From Neodiprion pinetum (taxonomy: Eukaryota > Arthropoda > Insecta > Hymenoptera > Diprionidae): DNA of 64,000 nucleotides. This document shows, in pieces, positions 12,701 through 22,789 of this stretch. The notes under the pieces are model-generated. The model was not told the origin of the DNA and ran no database searches. It saw only the letters and a program-made list of their open reading frames with translations. The position numbers were made by a program, and so were the translations under genes. Position 1 is the stretch's first letter. Each line of letters begins with the position of its first letter. The stretch lies in the NCBI RefSeq assembly GCF_021155775.2, contig NC_060232.1:9431257-9495256 (forward strand), given 5' to 3'.

Positions 12701-13581
12701 ATGATCCATTTTTGTGAAGAACAGTGTCGCTAAACTTAACATAAACCAACCGCTTCCTTTCATTTTAATTCAAACCCATATTTGGCTTTTGCGGTACTAA
12801 ACTCTTTTTTTTTTCGTGCTATTAACAAAGCAAGATATTGACGAACTGTTAAGTGTGCGAGTAATACCGGAGTATGATGAAATTTTAACCGGCTTCATTT
12901 CCACGGTATTTTATCAGCATTTTAACCGACTTTGAACACGTACGGATCGTGAATATGTACACGGTACCTTGAGTATATTTTTCAATTATGATGTTTTTAG
13001 TATTTTTGCTTCATTCTACGAGAGTATATGCATTCAAGATTTGTTAAATCCAATTTATATTTTGCTGTGATATGTTTGCAATTTTTGACATTTCGTCAAT
13101 CTATTCATTTTATAAATCCTCTGATGTTGATGAAACAGGAAAGTACAACACATTCTGCAAAGTATCAATGGGATCACAAGAGGAGAGAACGCAAGTTGTA
13201 TCAGGAACTAACTGTCCACTGTGGGATAAGTCAATGCAGTTCCAAGTCAAAGATTTACATGCGGATACTTTGTGTATAACTGTTTTCGACAAGGGATATT
13301 ACAGTCCGGACGGTAAATTTTGTTTACAGTTTTTGAATTTAATGTATAACAATTTGGTATTGAATCGAAAGATATATAATTAACGAATGTAAGTCGTGTA
13401 ACACATTGCCTCAATTGTCGTTACAGAATTCCGTGGACGTGCCGAAGTTCGAGTATCCGACATAATGAGAGATAGCATAGATTCTTGTGGGCCAATTCAG
13501 AAAAGAATTAAGCTACACGAAGTTGAAAGTGGAGAAGTTGTATTGAAGTTGGATCTACGCCTCTTCAACCGTTTAGCATAA
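713..13581 (+). CDS. ITSN1 (Dap160): Intersectin long form, C-terminal half (SH3-SH3-DH-PH-C2), 5' partial
   Basis: Endocytic scaffold whose long form also carries a Cdc42-type GEF module; family role is established knowledge. Exons, all GT-AG and phase-compatible: 713-853, 971-1097, 1327-1491, 9249-9376, 9470-9576, 9687-9759, 9885-10091, 10170-10253, 10596-10751, 10958-11095, 11273-11492, then 11916-11990 or 12510-12584, 13139-13312, 13427-13581 (TAA). With one alternative exon they give 650 codons including stop. From the first visible codon: SH3 about 5-66 (EGELQ, IGWFPASYV), SH3 about 92-142 (ALYPYQ, FPSNYV), DH about 155-345 (KGMPLSSFLIKPMQRITKYP), PH about 380-515 (GFLMNDFILFAQ), C2 about 520-649 (SMGSQ, LCITVF, LDLRLF). 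Order and motifs match vertebrate ITSN long form. Exon a may start 3 nt earlier (tandem acceptor at 11911-11915). The N-terminal EH domains, coiled coil and earlier SH3s are outside the window. Confidence 0.93.
1492..2242 (+). promoter_or_regulatory. Possible intronic polyadenylation region for a short intersectin isoform
   Basis: If the donor at 1492 is not used, the frame reads two more codons (the split TGT completed, then AAG) and stops at TAA 1497-1499, just after the last SH3 domain. AATAAA hexamers follow at 1927-1932 and 2237-2242. Vertebrate intersectin-S ends at the same place in the domain order. That this locus makes such a transcript is inference. Confidence 0.35.
3159..3772. mobile_element. 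Foldback MITE with long inverted repeats, TATA duplication
   Basis: The element starts with CAGGGTGTCCCTAAATTGCC and ends with its reverse complement. The inverted arms run roughly 3159-3413 and 3517-3772 and differ by scattered substitutions. They flank a GC-richer loop of about 100 bp. TATA is found directly outside both ends (3155-3158 and 3773-3776), which fits a target-site duplication. No transposase is encoded; the ORFs read through both arms are by-products of the palindrome. TA-type targets suggest a Tc1/mariner-like source, but that is inference. Confidence 0.85.
8659..8690 (+). other. Weak candidate alternative terminal exon of intersectin
   Basis: A good acceptor (aatttatttcag) ends at 8658. 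Spliced in phase 1 from 1491 the frame reads about ten codons and reaches TGA at 8688-8690. A GT donor at 8687 would be out of frame with exon 9249. It could be a second way to end a short isoform, or chance. Confidence 0.15.
11916..11990 (+). CDS. Alternative exon a: first C2 strand of intersectin (GRILVTVLEG type)
   Basis: 75 nt, entered in phase 1 and left in phase 1. It reads 25 codons that include CGRILVTVLEGSSIKAL, matching the start of the intersectin C2 domain (GR-hydrophobic strand, then EG). The acceptor is a tandem NAGNAG type (AG at 11911-11912 and CAG at 11913-11915), so the exon may be 75 or 78 nt. The donor is G|GTAAGA. It joins in frame to 13139, giving S-GKYNTFCKVSMGSQ. Confidence 0.8.
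12510..12584 (+). CDS. Alternative exon b: variant first C2 strand of intersectin (GRLRLVVREAEDL type)
   Basis: Also 75 nt with the same phases as the exon 519 bp upstream. Acceptor tgcttgtag ends at 12509; donor CCAG|GTAATG follows 12584. It reads 25 codons including KGRLRLVVREAEDLCPTKP, a typical C2 opening strand and loop, and joins in frame to GKYNTF at 13139. The more obvious downstream cgcag acceptor would put a stop in frame, so it was not used. Inclusion of both exons would stay in frame but duplicate the strand, so mutually exclusive use is the likelier reading. Confidence 0.75.
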
Positions 13582-15885
13582 GAATTACATGAGTGGGTTA
13601 GAAGTACGATTTTTCAATTGATACTTTCGGAATCATGACATTGTAGTAATACTGACAGAGTATGATATTCAGAGACCTATTCAGTTAACACAAACACATT
13701 AGTTTTTTTTTTCTAAAATAATGTCCGCAATTTGCAATTCAGACGTTTACCTCTGAAACAATTCAACCTTTCGAACAGTATCATACATTTGTTTGAAACT
13801 TGCATTGTACATTTTGAAATCTTCAATTTATTTACAATCATACTTTGACAAGAAACTGTACCATCTGTGAAGTTGCGAACACTTCATTCGCGACTAATGC
13901 AAGTTTTGTTTATTCTACGGAAAATGCAGAGTACCATTCGAACTGATCAATATCTTTTTGTGAACTTTAATTGTGAAATTTTTTTTTTTAATAATTAGAA
14001 TTTAGTCTAAAGCAGTGTCAAAACATAGATTTAAGCATTATTATGATGTTTGCATTTGTAACGTTGCAACAAATTCAAACTGAAGTGGAACTTGTGAGTT
14101 TTATTACGTATGTGATGCATGTATGAGTTCAATTTATAACACTTTTTACACATTTAAAGAATATACATTGTTATTATCTTCGCTTTATGTATTGGTAAGA
14201 AAGAGATACTCAGACTAATTTACTCATTACAATGAATATGAAAAATATTGTTTCGTATGTACTTGATAATGTTATTGTATAATGAAAACTGTTACCACAG
14301 TCACCTTCGAATAGTTTTTAATCAAGGGATCATTATTTATTACAGAATTGATTGAGGCCAAATATTATTGACATTCCGACAAATTTTTGAAGCCAACAAA
14401 GAGAATAAATTCACAGTAAATTAAACCAAAAATTCTTATTATAAGTGAATCAACTTGAATGGAATAAAGGTAGCGTTTTATTGGTGTCCGTTATATAATG
14501 ACTAATTGTAAGATATGATTCGTTGAATAATCATAAATATATTGCGGACGATATTTAAGAATATGTCTTGATCTTTACGGAAAACTTGGATGTCCATGTA
14601 CCATTATCACCATTCACTACTGCACTTGGAGTATACATCTACATGAATATATAATTATGTCCAACGATGGCCAAAATATTTACTAAATATATTGAATATT
14701 GAAGTTTTTCTCATCCCGTTTCTGAAAACTTACTACTGTACTTAGCAAATGAGTGATGAAAGCGCGTTTGAAGCCTTTTGATATTACATCATGAGCTAGC
14801 AATCTTGAGTACGTAGTAAAACATCAAATGCGGACAGTCATGGGAGCTTGATCACTCAAACTGCAAAAATCTCGTTGGGTGATCATGAGTGTTCACACAA
14901 CTTTTCTTTTACCATGTCGAACTGATTTCTTGATTAGTAAGTTAACAGGATACGGATACGTTAACAAAGGATACTGATAGTTAAATCTGCACTGAATCAA
15001 TTTTATCCTAGAAGAACTAAATGGAAATTCATTCCGCTTAATTAAGTTGAATATAACATTATTGTTTGTTTTTCTGTTGAGGTTTAGTCTTTGCTATGAC
15101 TATATCTACATGTAACAATAAGCATATATTCTTTGTGATTGGTGCCAATGAGCTCCGAGTATTTTTTATCAATTCTTACCTCCTCTTTCTCATTGCAATC
15201 CTTTCATTAATATTTTGGGTGAGATGAATCACAAAACATTGGCAACGAATGAAAAATTAAGTACAATCTTAAAAGCGAAATATTATAATTGATACAAAAC
15301 GTACATATTACGAAGATTTGCAATCGTGGATGACATTTTTCGTCTAATCACTGAAACGAGAAAGAAATGACGGTCACGTGTTTCGGAATAAAAATATACA
15401 CTGTTATTTTTCACGACGGTTCCTAACAGTGGTGAAATAAGTTCTTTTAGGACGACCGCGAGACAAGCCTTTTACGGAAAAAAAGCCGACTTAGCCTCGC
15501 GCAAGTTGAATCGATGCTTCTCAAAACTGTCAATGTTTTGTCCGATGAATATAGCAACTTGGGACGATGTGCGAAAGATTGTTCTAGCAAAATGAGGTTT
15601 AAATCAGGTCTAGGTCGAATGATTGTATCGTTTCTTTGAAAGATGGTAAAATAAAGTAAAACAAATCAACTGGAGTGGTATACAGTTTTTCTGCGGTTTT
15701 GAGGGAAAAGAATTGTTCTCCTCAAGTCAATTTAAAGGACCTTTTCTTTACATATTAAGTCTACAGAATTTAGCAATCCCGTCAAAAACTTCATGAGAGT
15801 ACAGAAACTATACGCAAAAATTTGTAGCTTTATTTTTTCTGCTATTTGGGAGCTGTAATCATCATGTATTCCATATGTATTCCAC
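13582..15885. other. Intersectin 3' UTR and intergenic sequence
   Basis: AT-rich sequence after the intersectin stop. Candidate poly(A) signals AATAAA are at 14404-14409 and 14463-14468. I saw no coding exon, RNA gene or repeat in the rest. Confidence 0.6.
14404..14468 (+). terminator. Candidate poly(A) signals of intersectin
   Basis: Two AATAAA hexamers (14404-14409 and 14463-14468) about 0.82-0.89 kb downstream of the stop codon at 13579-13581. They are the nearest canonical hexamers I noticed on this strand. The real cleavage site needs transcript data. Confidence 0.4.
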
Positions 15886-16282
15886 AACATTAATATTCAT
15901 AATTATTCCAACAACTTTTCATTTGCTCTCTCGATCTTGAATTTTCATAGGCATAGAATCGAAACGCTGTTTTAGCTGGTCGCAAGTGAAGTATCTGCGT
16001 TGGGTGGAGGAGCAGAATTGTTTTTCGTAAAGTATTCGGATGGAAAAAAATTCAGAGTAACTGTAATACATCACGGATGCGCTAATTTTGATTAAGATTA
16101 AATGGATTCTCCGTACATGAGACAGTATTTAACGCAGCGTAGTGATTTAAAGACCTAAGAAGGTAATAGGAAGAGAAGGAACGAGGCTTCTTAACACTTC
16201 GAGTGTATTTTAACACACATTTGAAAGGTACGAGCAAAATTTTTCATCATCCAACTGTCGCAGAACGGCAGCGTTATCAGCT

Positions 16283-16321
16283 GAGCCGTTAACTGAAGGA
16301 TATATCTTCAGTCAACGGCTG
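16283..16321. repeat. Small hairpin in left palindrome arm
   Basis: GCCGTTAACTGAAG and CTTCAGTCAACGGC form an imperfect stem around a short GATATAT loop. Confidence 0.7.
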
Positions 16322-16412
16322 ACCATCGAAGGGCCTGGCCGCTTGAGTCTGGAATCGGCTGGAGAGATAAAGTGCGTATTTCTTGTATGAAATGTGAAAA
16401 CTAAAATCATTA

Positions 16413-16505
16413 TACATCATATCATATCATCATACATCGTACATCATACATCATACATCATACATCATACATCATACATCATACATCATACATCATCATA
16501 CATAG
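16413..16505. repeat. CATCATA microsatellite, left arm
   Basis: About 90 bp of 7-bp CATCATA units with a few variant units at the ends. The same microsatellite sits at the same place in the right arm and in the solo copy near 40.7 kb, so it belongs to the element. Confidence 0.9.
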
Positions 16506-16725
16506 TATTAAAGGTCGAAACCAAAGTTTGGATGTCGGATGTTCAGAAAGTGACGTCACCAATTCAAAATCAGCTAGCCGAATTCCTCAGTCTGGAAGCA
16601 ACCGCGCAGTAGAGCGGACGGATAAGAGTCGCGCTCCGCAAATTTCGAGTACGGGTTCTCAACCTCCCGGATCCCGCGCTTCGGGTTCGCTACGTATTTC
16701 GAGTACCGGGTTCTCAACCTCCCGG
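16506..16725. repeat. CRE-bearing dispersed module, left arm
   Basis: Non-tandem module of about 220 bp between the microsatellite and the 115-bp array. It contains TGACGTCA at 16551-16558, a perfect CREB/ATF consensus, and a duplicated segment around TTCGAGTACGGG and TTCTCAACCTCCCGGATC. Mirrored at 21928-22150 and related to 40420-40660. Confidence 0.85.
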
Positions 16726-18760
16726 ATCTACAATAAATTATTTCAATTCGTTTTTCGCGCAAGCCCATATTCAGTAGCTGCCAGTCCGCTAATAAAATTT
16801 CTCGACTTCCAGGATAAGCGCTCCGTGGTTCCTGGTTCGTGTTTACAATAAATTATTTCAATTCGTTTTTCGCGCAAGCCCATATTCAGTAGCTGTCAGT
16901 CCGCTAATAAAATTTCTCGACTTCCAGGATAAGCGCTCCGTGGTTCCTGGTTCACGTTTACAATAAATTATTTCAATTCGTTTTTCGCGCAAGCCCATAT
17001 TCAGTAGCTGTCAGTCCGCTAATAAAATTTCTCGACTTCCAGGATAAGCGCTCCGTGGTTCCTGGTTCACGTTTACAATAAATTATTTCAATTCGTTTTT
17101 CGCGCAAGCCCATATTCAGTAGCTGTCAGTCCGCTAATAAAATTTCTCGACTTCCAGGATAAGCGCTCCGTGGTTCCTGGTTCACGTTTACAATAAATTA
17201 TTTCAATTCGTTTTTCGCGCAAGCCCATATTCAGTAGCTGTCAGTCCGCTAATAAAATTTCTCGACTTCCAGGATAAGCGCTCCGTGGTTCCTGGTTCAC
17301 GTTTACAATAAATTATTTCAATTCGTTTTTCGCGCAAGCCCATATTCAGTAGCTGTCAGTCCGCTAATAAAATTTCTCGACTTCCAGGATAAGCGCTCCG
17401 TGGTTCCTGGTTCACGTTTACAATAAATTATTTCAATTCGTTTTTCGCGCAAGCCCATATTCAGTAGCTGTCAGTCCGCTAATAAAATTTCTCGACTTCC
17501 AGGATAAGCGCTCCGTGGTTCCTGGTTCACGTTTACAATAAATTATTTCAATTCGTTTTTCGCGCAAGCCCATATTCAGTAGCTGTCAGTCCGCTAATAA
17601 AATTTCTCGACTTCCAGGATAAGCGCTCCGTGGTTCCTGGTTCACGTTTACAATAAATTATTTCAATTCGTTTTTCGCGCAAGCCCATATTCAGTAGCTG
17701 TCAGTCCGCTAATAAAATTTCTCGACTTCCAGGATAAGCGCTCCGTGGTTCCTGGTTCACGTTTACAATAAATTATTTCAATTCGTTTTTCGCGCAAGCC
17801 CATATTCAGTAGCTGTCAGTCCGCTAATAAAATTTCTCGACTTCCAGGATAAGCGCTCCGTGGTTCCTGGTTCACGTTTACAATAAATTATTTCAATTCG
17901 TTTTTCGCGCAAGCCCATATTCAGTAGCTGTCAGTCCGCTAATAAAATTTCTCGACTTCCAGGATAAGCGCTCCGTGGTTCCTGGTTCACGTTTACAATA
18001 AATTATTTCAATTCGTTTTTCGCGCAAGCCCATATTCAGTAGCTGTCAGTCCGCTAATAAAATTTCTCGACTTCCAGGATAAGCGCTCCGTGGTTCCTGG
18101 TTCACGTTTACAATAAATTATTTCAATTCGTTTTTCGCGCAAGCCCATATTCAGTAGCTGTCAGTCCGCTAATAAAATTTCTCGACTTCCAGGATAAGCG
18201 CTCCGTGGTTCCTGGTTCACGTTTACAATAAATTATTTCAATTCGTTTTTCGCGCAAGCCCATATTCAGTAGCTGTCAGTCCGCTAATAAAATTTCTCGA
18301 CTTCCAGGATAAGCGCTCCGTGGTTCCTGGTTCACGTTTACAATAAATTATTTCAATTCGTTTTTCGCGCAAGCCCATATTCAGTAGCTGTCAGTCCGCT
18401 AATAAAATTTCTCGACTTCCAGGATAAGCGCTCCGTGGTTCCTGGTTCACGTTTACAATAAATTATTTCAATTCGTTTTTCGCGCAAGCCCATATTCAGT
18501 AGCTGTCAGTCCGCTAATAAAATTTCTCGACTTCCAGGATAAGCGCTCCGTGGTTCCTGGTTCACGTTTACAATAAATTATTTCAATTCGTTTTTCGCGC
18601 AAGCCCATATTCAGTAGCTGTCAGTCCGCTAATAAAATTTCTCGACTTCCAGGATAAGCGCTCCGTGGTTCCTGGTTCACGTTTACAATAAATTATTTCA
18701 ATTCGTTTTTCGCGCAACCCCAAATTCAGTAGCTGTCACTGCGCTAATAAAATTTCTATA
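16726..18760. repeat. 115-bp tandem array, left arm, about 18 units
   Basis: The landmark (GT)TTACAATAAATTATTTC recurs every 115 bp from 16726 to 18681, 18 starts in all. Inner units are nearly identical. The outermost units carry variants (TTCGTG in place of TTCACG near 16838, GCCAGT near 16778). The innermost unit is decayed (CGCGCAACCCCAAATTC near 18713). Confidence 0.95.
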
Positions 18761-19376
18761 ACTTTATAATCTTCTCATAATCTTTTTGGTAAAATATGTC
18801 GATAAATAAATTATATTAAACCTTGCACATTATTTTTGATTTGTTCTCTCGCTGGAAATATTTATTAGTATTCGAGGTATAACTCGAGGTGGTTGGCGGT
18901 GGTTGAAGGTGTTCGGAGTTGGACGAGGAGGAGGACGAGGAAGACAAGGAGATGAAGGTGGACGAGGATTTGTGCTCGGTGAGTAAAACACTTTTATAAT
19001 ATTTGATGGCAATTGTAATTATATTTGATCTAAAATATTTCAAACTAGTCAAGTTTACATTAAATTATTTCAATTCATTTTTCGCGCAAGCACATATTCA
19101 GTAGCTATGAATAAGCTTATACAATTGATTATATTATTAAACAATTAATTAATTATATCAATCCTTATACAATATTATTGATGTGTTCCTATACTGAAAA
19201 TATTTACATTAAATTATTTCAATTCATTTTTCGCGCAAGCACATATTCAGTAGCTGTGAATAAGCTTATACAATTTATTCTACTATCAATTAATTAATTA
19301 ATTATATTAATCCTTACACAATATTTTTGATGTGTTCTCATACTGAAAATATTTATTACTATTCCAGGTATAACCC
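18761..19376. repeat. AT-rich spacer with decayed 115-bp monomers, left arm
   Basis: Mostly AT-rich. It includes two partial monomers near 19055 and 19203 (TTACATTAAATTATTTCAAT followed by a CGCGCAAGCACATATTCAG segment) and a small GGTGGTTGG block at 18889-18990. These look like old array units left behind by homogenisation of the main array. Mirrored at 20101-20700. Confidence 0.8.
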
Positions 19377-19735
19377 GAGGTGGTTGGCGGTGGTTGGAGG
19401 TGGTCGGAGGTGGACGAGGTGGACCAGGAGGAGGACGAGGACCAGGAGGAGGACGAGGTGGACGAGGAGGAGGCGGGGTGGGTCGTGGGAGAGGAGGGGA
19501 GGGGGAGGGAAGGGGCAGAGGTGGGCGGGGAAGGGGGTGAGGTGGGAAGGGAGGGGAAGGGGCGGGGGAGGGGGAGGGGGAGGGGGAGGGGGAGGGGGTG
19601 GGGAGGGGTGGGGGAGGGGAAGGGGGTAGGGGTGGGGGCGGGGAGGGGGTGGGGGAGGGAGCGGGGGCGGGGCGGGAGGGAGGGAGGGAGGGCGGGTGGG
19701 CGGGAGGGAGGGAGGGAGGAGAGTGGAGGACGGAT
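19377..19735. repeat. G-rich block, left side of the palindrome centre
   Basis: GGTGGTTGG-type repeats grade into long GGGGAGGG-like runs with very strong strand asymmetry. Runs of four or more G recur at short spacing, so G-quadruplex folding is plausible. The long apparent ORFs here (Gly/Arg-rich on +, Pro-rich on -) are low-complexity by-products. Confidence 0.9.
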
Positions 19736-19770
19736 GTCGGTACAAGCCCGTTAGAGTTACTAGAGCACTA
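19736..19770. other. Centre of the palindrome
   Basis: Short unpaired stretch with TGTCGGTACAAGCCCGTTAG (19735-19754) followed by AGTTACTAGAGCACTAC. The first motif has a near-identical counterpart at 23325-23344 outside the palindrome. Confidence 0.75.
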
Positions 19771-20100
19771 CACCCCCCCCCACACGCCCGCCCTCCCCGC
19801 CCCTCCCTCCCTCCCGCCCCGCCCGCCCGCCCTCCCGCCCTCCCACCCTCCCGCCCCTCCCCCTCCCCCCATCCCCCACCCCCACCCCCTCCCCCTTCCC
19901 CACCCCTTCCCCTCCCTTCCCACCTCACCCCCTTCCCCGCCCACCTCTGCCCCTTCCCTCCCCCGCCCCCACCCCTCCTCTCCCACGACCCACCCCGCCT
20001 CTTCCTCACCCACCTCGTCCTCCTCCTGGTCCTCGTCCTCCTCCTGGTCCGCCTCGTCCACCTCCGACCACCTCCAACCACCGCCAACCACCTCGGGTTA
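19771..20100. repeat. C-rich block, right side of the palindrome centre
   Basis: Inverted counterpart of the G-rich block at 19377-19735, of similar length and with the same order of sub-repeats, but differing in many details of the homopolymer runs. Confidence 0.9.
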
Positions 20101-20700
20101 TACCTGGAATAGTAGTAAATATTTTCAGTATGAGAACACATCAAAAATATTGTGTAAGGATTAATATAATTAATTAATTAATTGATAGTAGAATAAATTG
20201 TATAAGCTTATTCACAGCTACTGAATATGTGCTTGCGCGAAAAATGAATTGAAATAATTTAATGTAAATATTTTCAGTGTAGGAACACATCAATAATATT
20301 GTATAAGGATTGATATAATTAATTAATTGTTTAATAATATCATAAATTGTATAAGCTTATTCATAGCTACTGAATATGTGCTTGCGCGAAAAATGAATTG
20401 AAATAATTTAATGTAAACTTGACTAGTTTGAAATATTTTAGATCAAATATAATTACAATTGCCATCAAATATTATCAAAGTGTTTTACTCACCGAGCACA
20501 AATCCTCGTCCACCTTCATCTCCTTGTCTTTCTCGTCCTCCACCTCGTCCAACTCCGAACACCTTCAACCACCTCGAGTTATACCTCGAATACTAATAAA
20601 TATTTTCAGCACGAGAACAAATCAAAAATAATGTGCAAGGTTTAATATAATTTATTTATCGACATATTTTACCAAAAAGATTATGAGAAGATTATAAAGT
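20101..20700. repeat. AT-rich spacer with decayed monomers, right arm
   Basis: Inverted counterpart of 18761-19376. It differs by substitutions and by loss of about 12 bp in the GGTGGTTGG stretch (near 20573), so the arms have diverged slightly. Confidence 0.8.
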
Positions 20701-21927
20701 TATAGAAATTTTATTAGCGCAGTGACAGCTACTGAATTTGGGGTTGCGCGAAAAACGAATTGAAATAATTTATTGTAAACGTGAACCAGGAACCACGGAG
20801 CGCTTATCCTGGAAGTCGAGAAATTTTATTAGCGGACTGACAGCTACTGAATATGGGCTTGCGCGAAAAACGAATTGAAATAATTTATTGTAAACGTGAA
20901 CCAGGAACCACGGAGCGCTTATCCTGGAAGTCGAGAAATTTTATTAGCGGACTGACAGCTACTGAATATGGGCTTGCGCGAAAAACGAATTGAAATAATT
21001 TATTGTAAACGTGAACCAGGAACCACGGAGCGCTTATCCTGGAAGTCGAGAAATTTTATTAGCGGACTGACAGCTACTGAATATGGGCTTGCGCGAAAAA
21101 CGAATTGAAATAATTTATTGTAAACGTGAACCAGGAACCACGGAGCGCTTATCCTGGAAGTCGAGAAATTTTATTAGCGGACTGACAGCTACTGAATATG
21201 GGCTTGCGCGAAAAACGAATTGAAATAATTTATTGTAAACGTGAACCAGGAACCACGGAGCGCTTATCCTGGAAGTCGAGAAATTTTATTAGCGGACTGA
21301 CAGCTACTGAATATGGGCTTGCGCGAAAAACGAATTGAAATAATTTATTGTAAACGTGAACCAGGAACCACGGAGCGCTTATCCTGGAAGTCGAGAAATT
21401 TTATTAGCGGACTGACAGCTACTGAATATGGGCTTGCGCGAAAAACGAATTGAAATAATTTATTGTAAACGTGAACCAGGAACCACGGAGCGCTTATCCT
21501 GGAAGTCGAGAAATTTTATTAGCGGACTGACAGCTACTGAATATGGGCTTGCGCGAAAAACGAATTGAAATAATTTATTGTAAACGTGAACCAGGAACCA
21601 CGGAGCGCTTATCCTGGAAGTCGAGAAATTTTATTAGCGGACTGACAGCTACTGAATATGGGCTTGCGCGAAAAACGAATTGAAATAATTTATTGTAAAC
21701 GTGAACCAGGAACCACGGAGCGCTTATCCTGGAAGTCGAGAAATTTTATTAGCGGACTGACAGCTACTGAATATGGGCTTGCGCGAAAAACGAATTGAAA
21801 TAATTTATTGTAAACACGAACCAGGAACCACGGAGCGCTTATCCTGGAAGTCGAGAAATTTTATTAGCGGACTGGCAGCTACTGAATATGGGCTTGCGCG
21901 AAAAACGAATTGAAATAATTTATTGTA
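20701..21927. repeat. 115-bp tandem array, right arm, about 11 units
   Basis: Same unit inverted. The landmark TATTGTA recurs every 115 bp from 20771 to 21921, 11 in all. The outermost variant (AAACACGAACC near 21813) and the decayed innermost unit (near 20735) match the left array, so both arrays descend from one ancestor that later changed copy number in the middle. Confidence 0.95.
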
Positions 21928-22150
21928 GATCCGGGAGGTTGAGAACCCGGTACTCGAAATACGTAGCGAACCCGAAGCGCGGGATCCGGGAGGTTGAGAA
22001 CCCGTACTCGAAATTTGCGGAGCGCGACTCTTATCCGTCCGCTCTACTGCGCGGTTGCTTCCAGACTGAGGAATTCGGCTAGCTGATTTTGAATTGGTGA
22101 CGTCACTTTCTGAACATCCGACATCCAAACTTTGGTTTCGACCTTTAATA
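21928..22150. repeat. CRE-bearing dispersed module, right arm
   Basis: Inverted counterpart of 16506-16725, with TGACGTCA at 22098-22105. I saw no differences from the left copy by eye. Confidence 0.85.
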
Positions 22151-22152
22151 CT

Positions 22153-22243
22153 ATGTATGATGATGTATGATGTATGATGTATGATGTATGATGTATGATG
22201 TATGATGTATGATGTACGATGTATGATGATATGATATGATGTA
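22153..22243. repeat. TATGATG microsatellite, right arm
   Basis: Inverted counterpart of 16413-16505, of about the same length. Confidence 0.9.
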
Positions 22244-22333
22244 TAATGATTTTAGTTTTCACATTTCATACAAGAAATACGCACTTTATCTCTCCAGCCG
22301 ATTCCAGACTCAAGCGGCCAGGCCCTTCGATGG

Positions 22334-22375
22334 TCAGCCGTTGACTGAAGATATATCCTTCAGTTAACGGCTCAG
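22334..22375. repeat. Small hairpin in right palindrome arm
   Basis: Inverted counterpart of 16283-16321, with the stem CAGCCGTTGACTGAAG against CTTCAGTTAACGGCT. Confidence 0.7.
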
Positions 22376-22789
22376 CTGATAACGCTGCCGTTCTGCGACA
22401 GTTGGATGATGAAAAATTTTGCTCGTACCTTTCAAATGTGTGTTAAAATACACTCGAAGTGTTAAGAAGCCTCGTTCCTTCTCTTCCTATTACCTTCTTA
22501 GGTCTTTAAATCACTACGCTGCGTTAAATACTGTCTCATGTACGGAGAATCCATTTAATCTTAATCAAAATTAGCGCATCCGTGATGTATTACAGTTACT
22601 CTGAATTTTTTTCCATCCGAATACTTTACGAAAAACAATTCTGCTCCTCCACCCAACGCAGATACTTCACTTGCGACCAGCTAAAACAGCGTTTCGATTC
22701 TATGCCTATGAAAATTCAAGATCGAGAGAGCAAATGAAAAGTTGTTGGAATAATTATGAATATTAATGTTAGAGATTACACGGCGGAGC

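Larger units (their letters stand above)
15886..22770. mobile_element. ~6.9-kb interrupted palindrome; foldback-like element with tandem arrays in its arms
   Basis: The left end AACATTAATATTC (15886) reappears inverted at 22758-22770, and everything inside is mirrored in the same order. From the outside in: unique end (about 0.5 kb) with a hairpin, CATCATA microsatellite, CRE-bearing module, 115-bp tandem array, AT-rich spacer with decayed monomers, and a G-rich or C-rich block. The centre is about 19740-19770. The arms are not copies of one read: array sizes differ, and the right arm lacks about 12 bp of the G-rich stretch present near 18893. No transposase ORF is seen. Long arms with internal tandem repeats recall Drosophila FB and Galileo elements, but no target duplication was found, so the class is open. 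Confidence 0.85.

Noticed and set aside
16413..16505. Possible CRISPR-like array in the microsatellite or the 115-bp repeats
   Set aside because: Units are directly adjacent with no unique spacers and the setting is a eukaryotic chromosome.
19359..20144. 261-codon minus ORF and other long Gly/Arg- or Pro-rich ORFs
   Set aside because: They run straight across the palindrome centre and both its low-complexity blocks. Similar ORFs exist on both strands with no domain, so they are by-products of the repeats.
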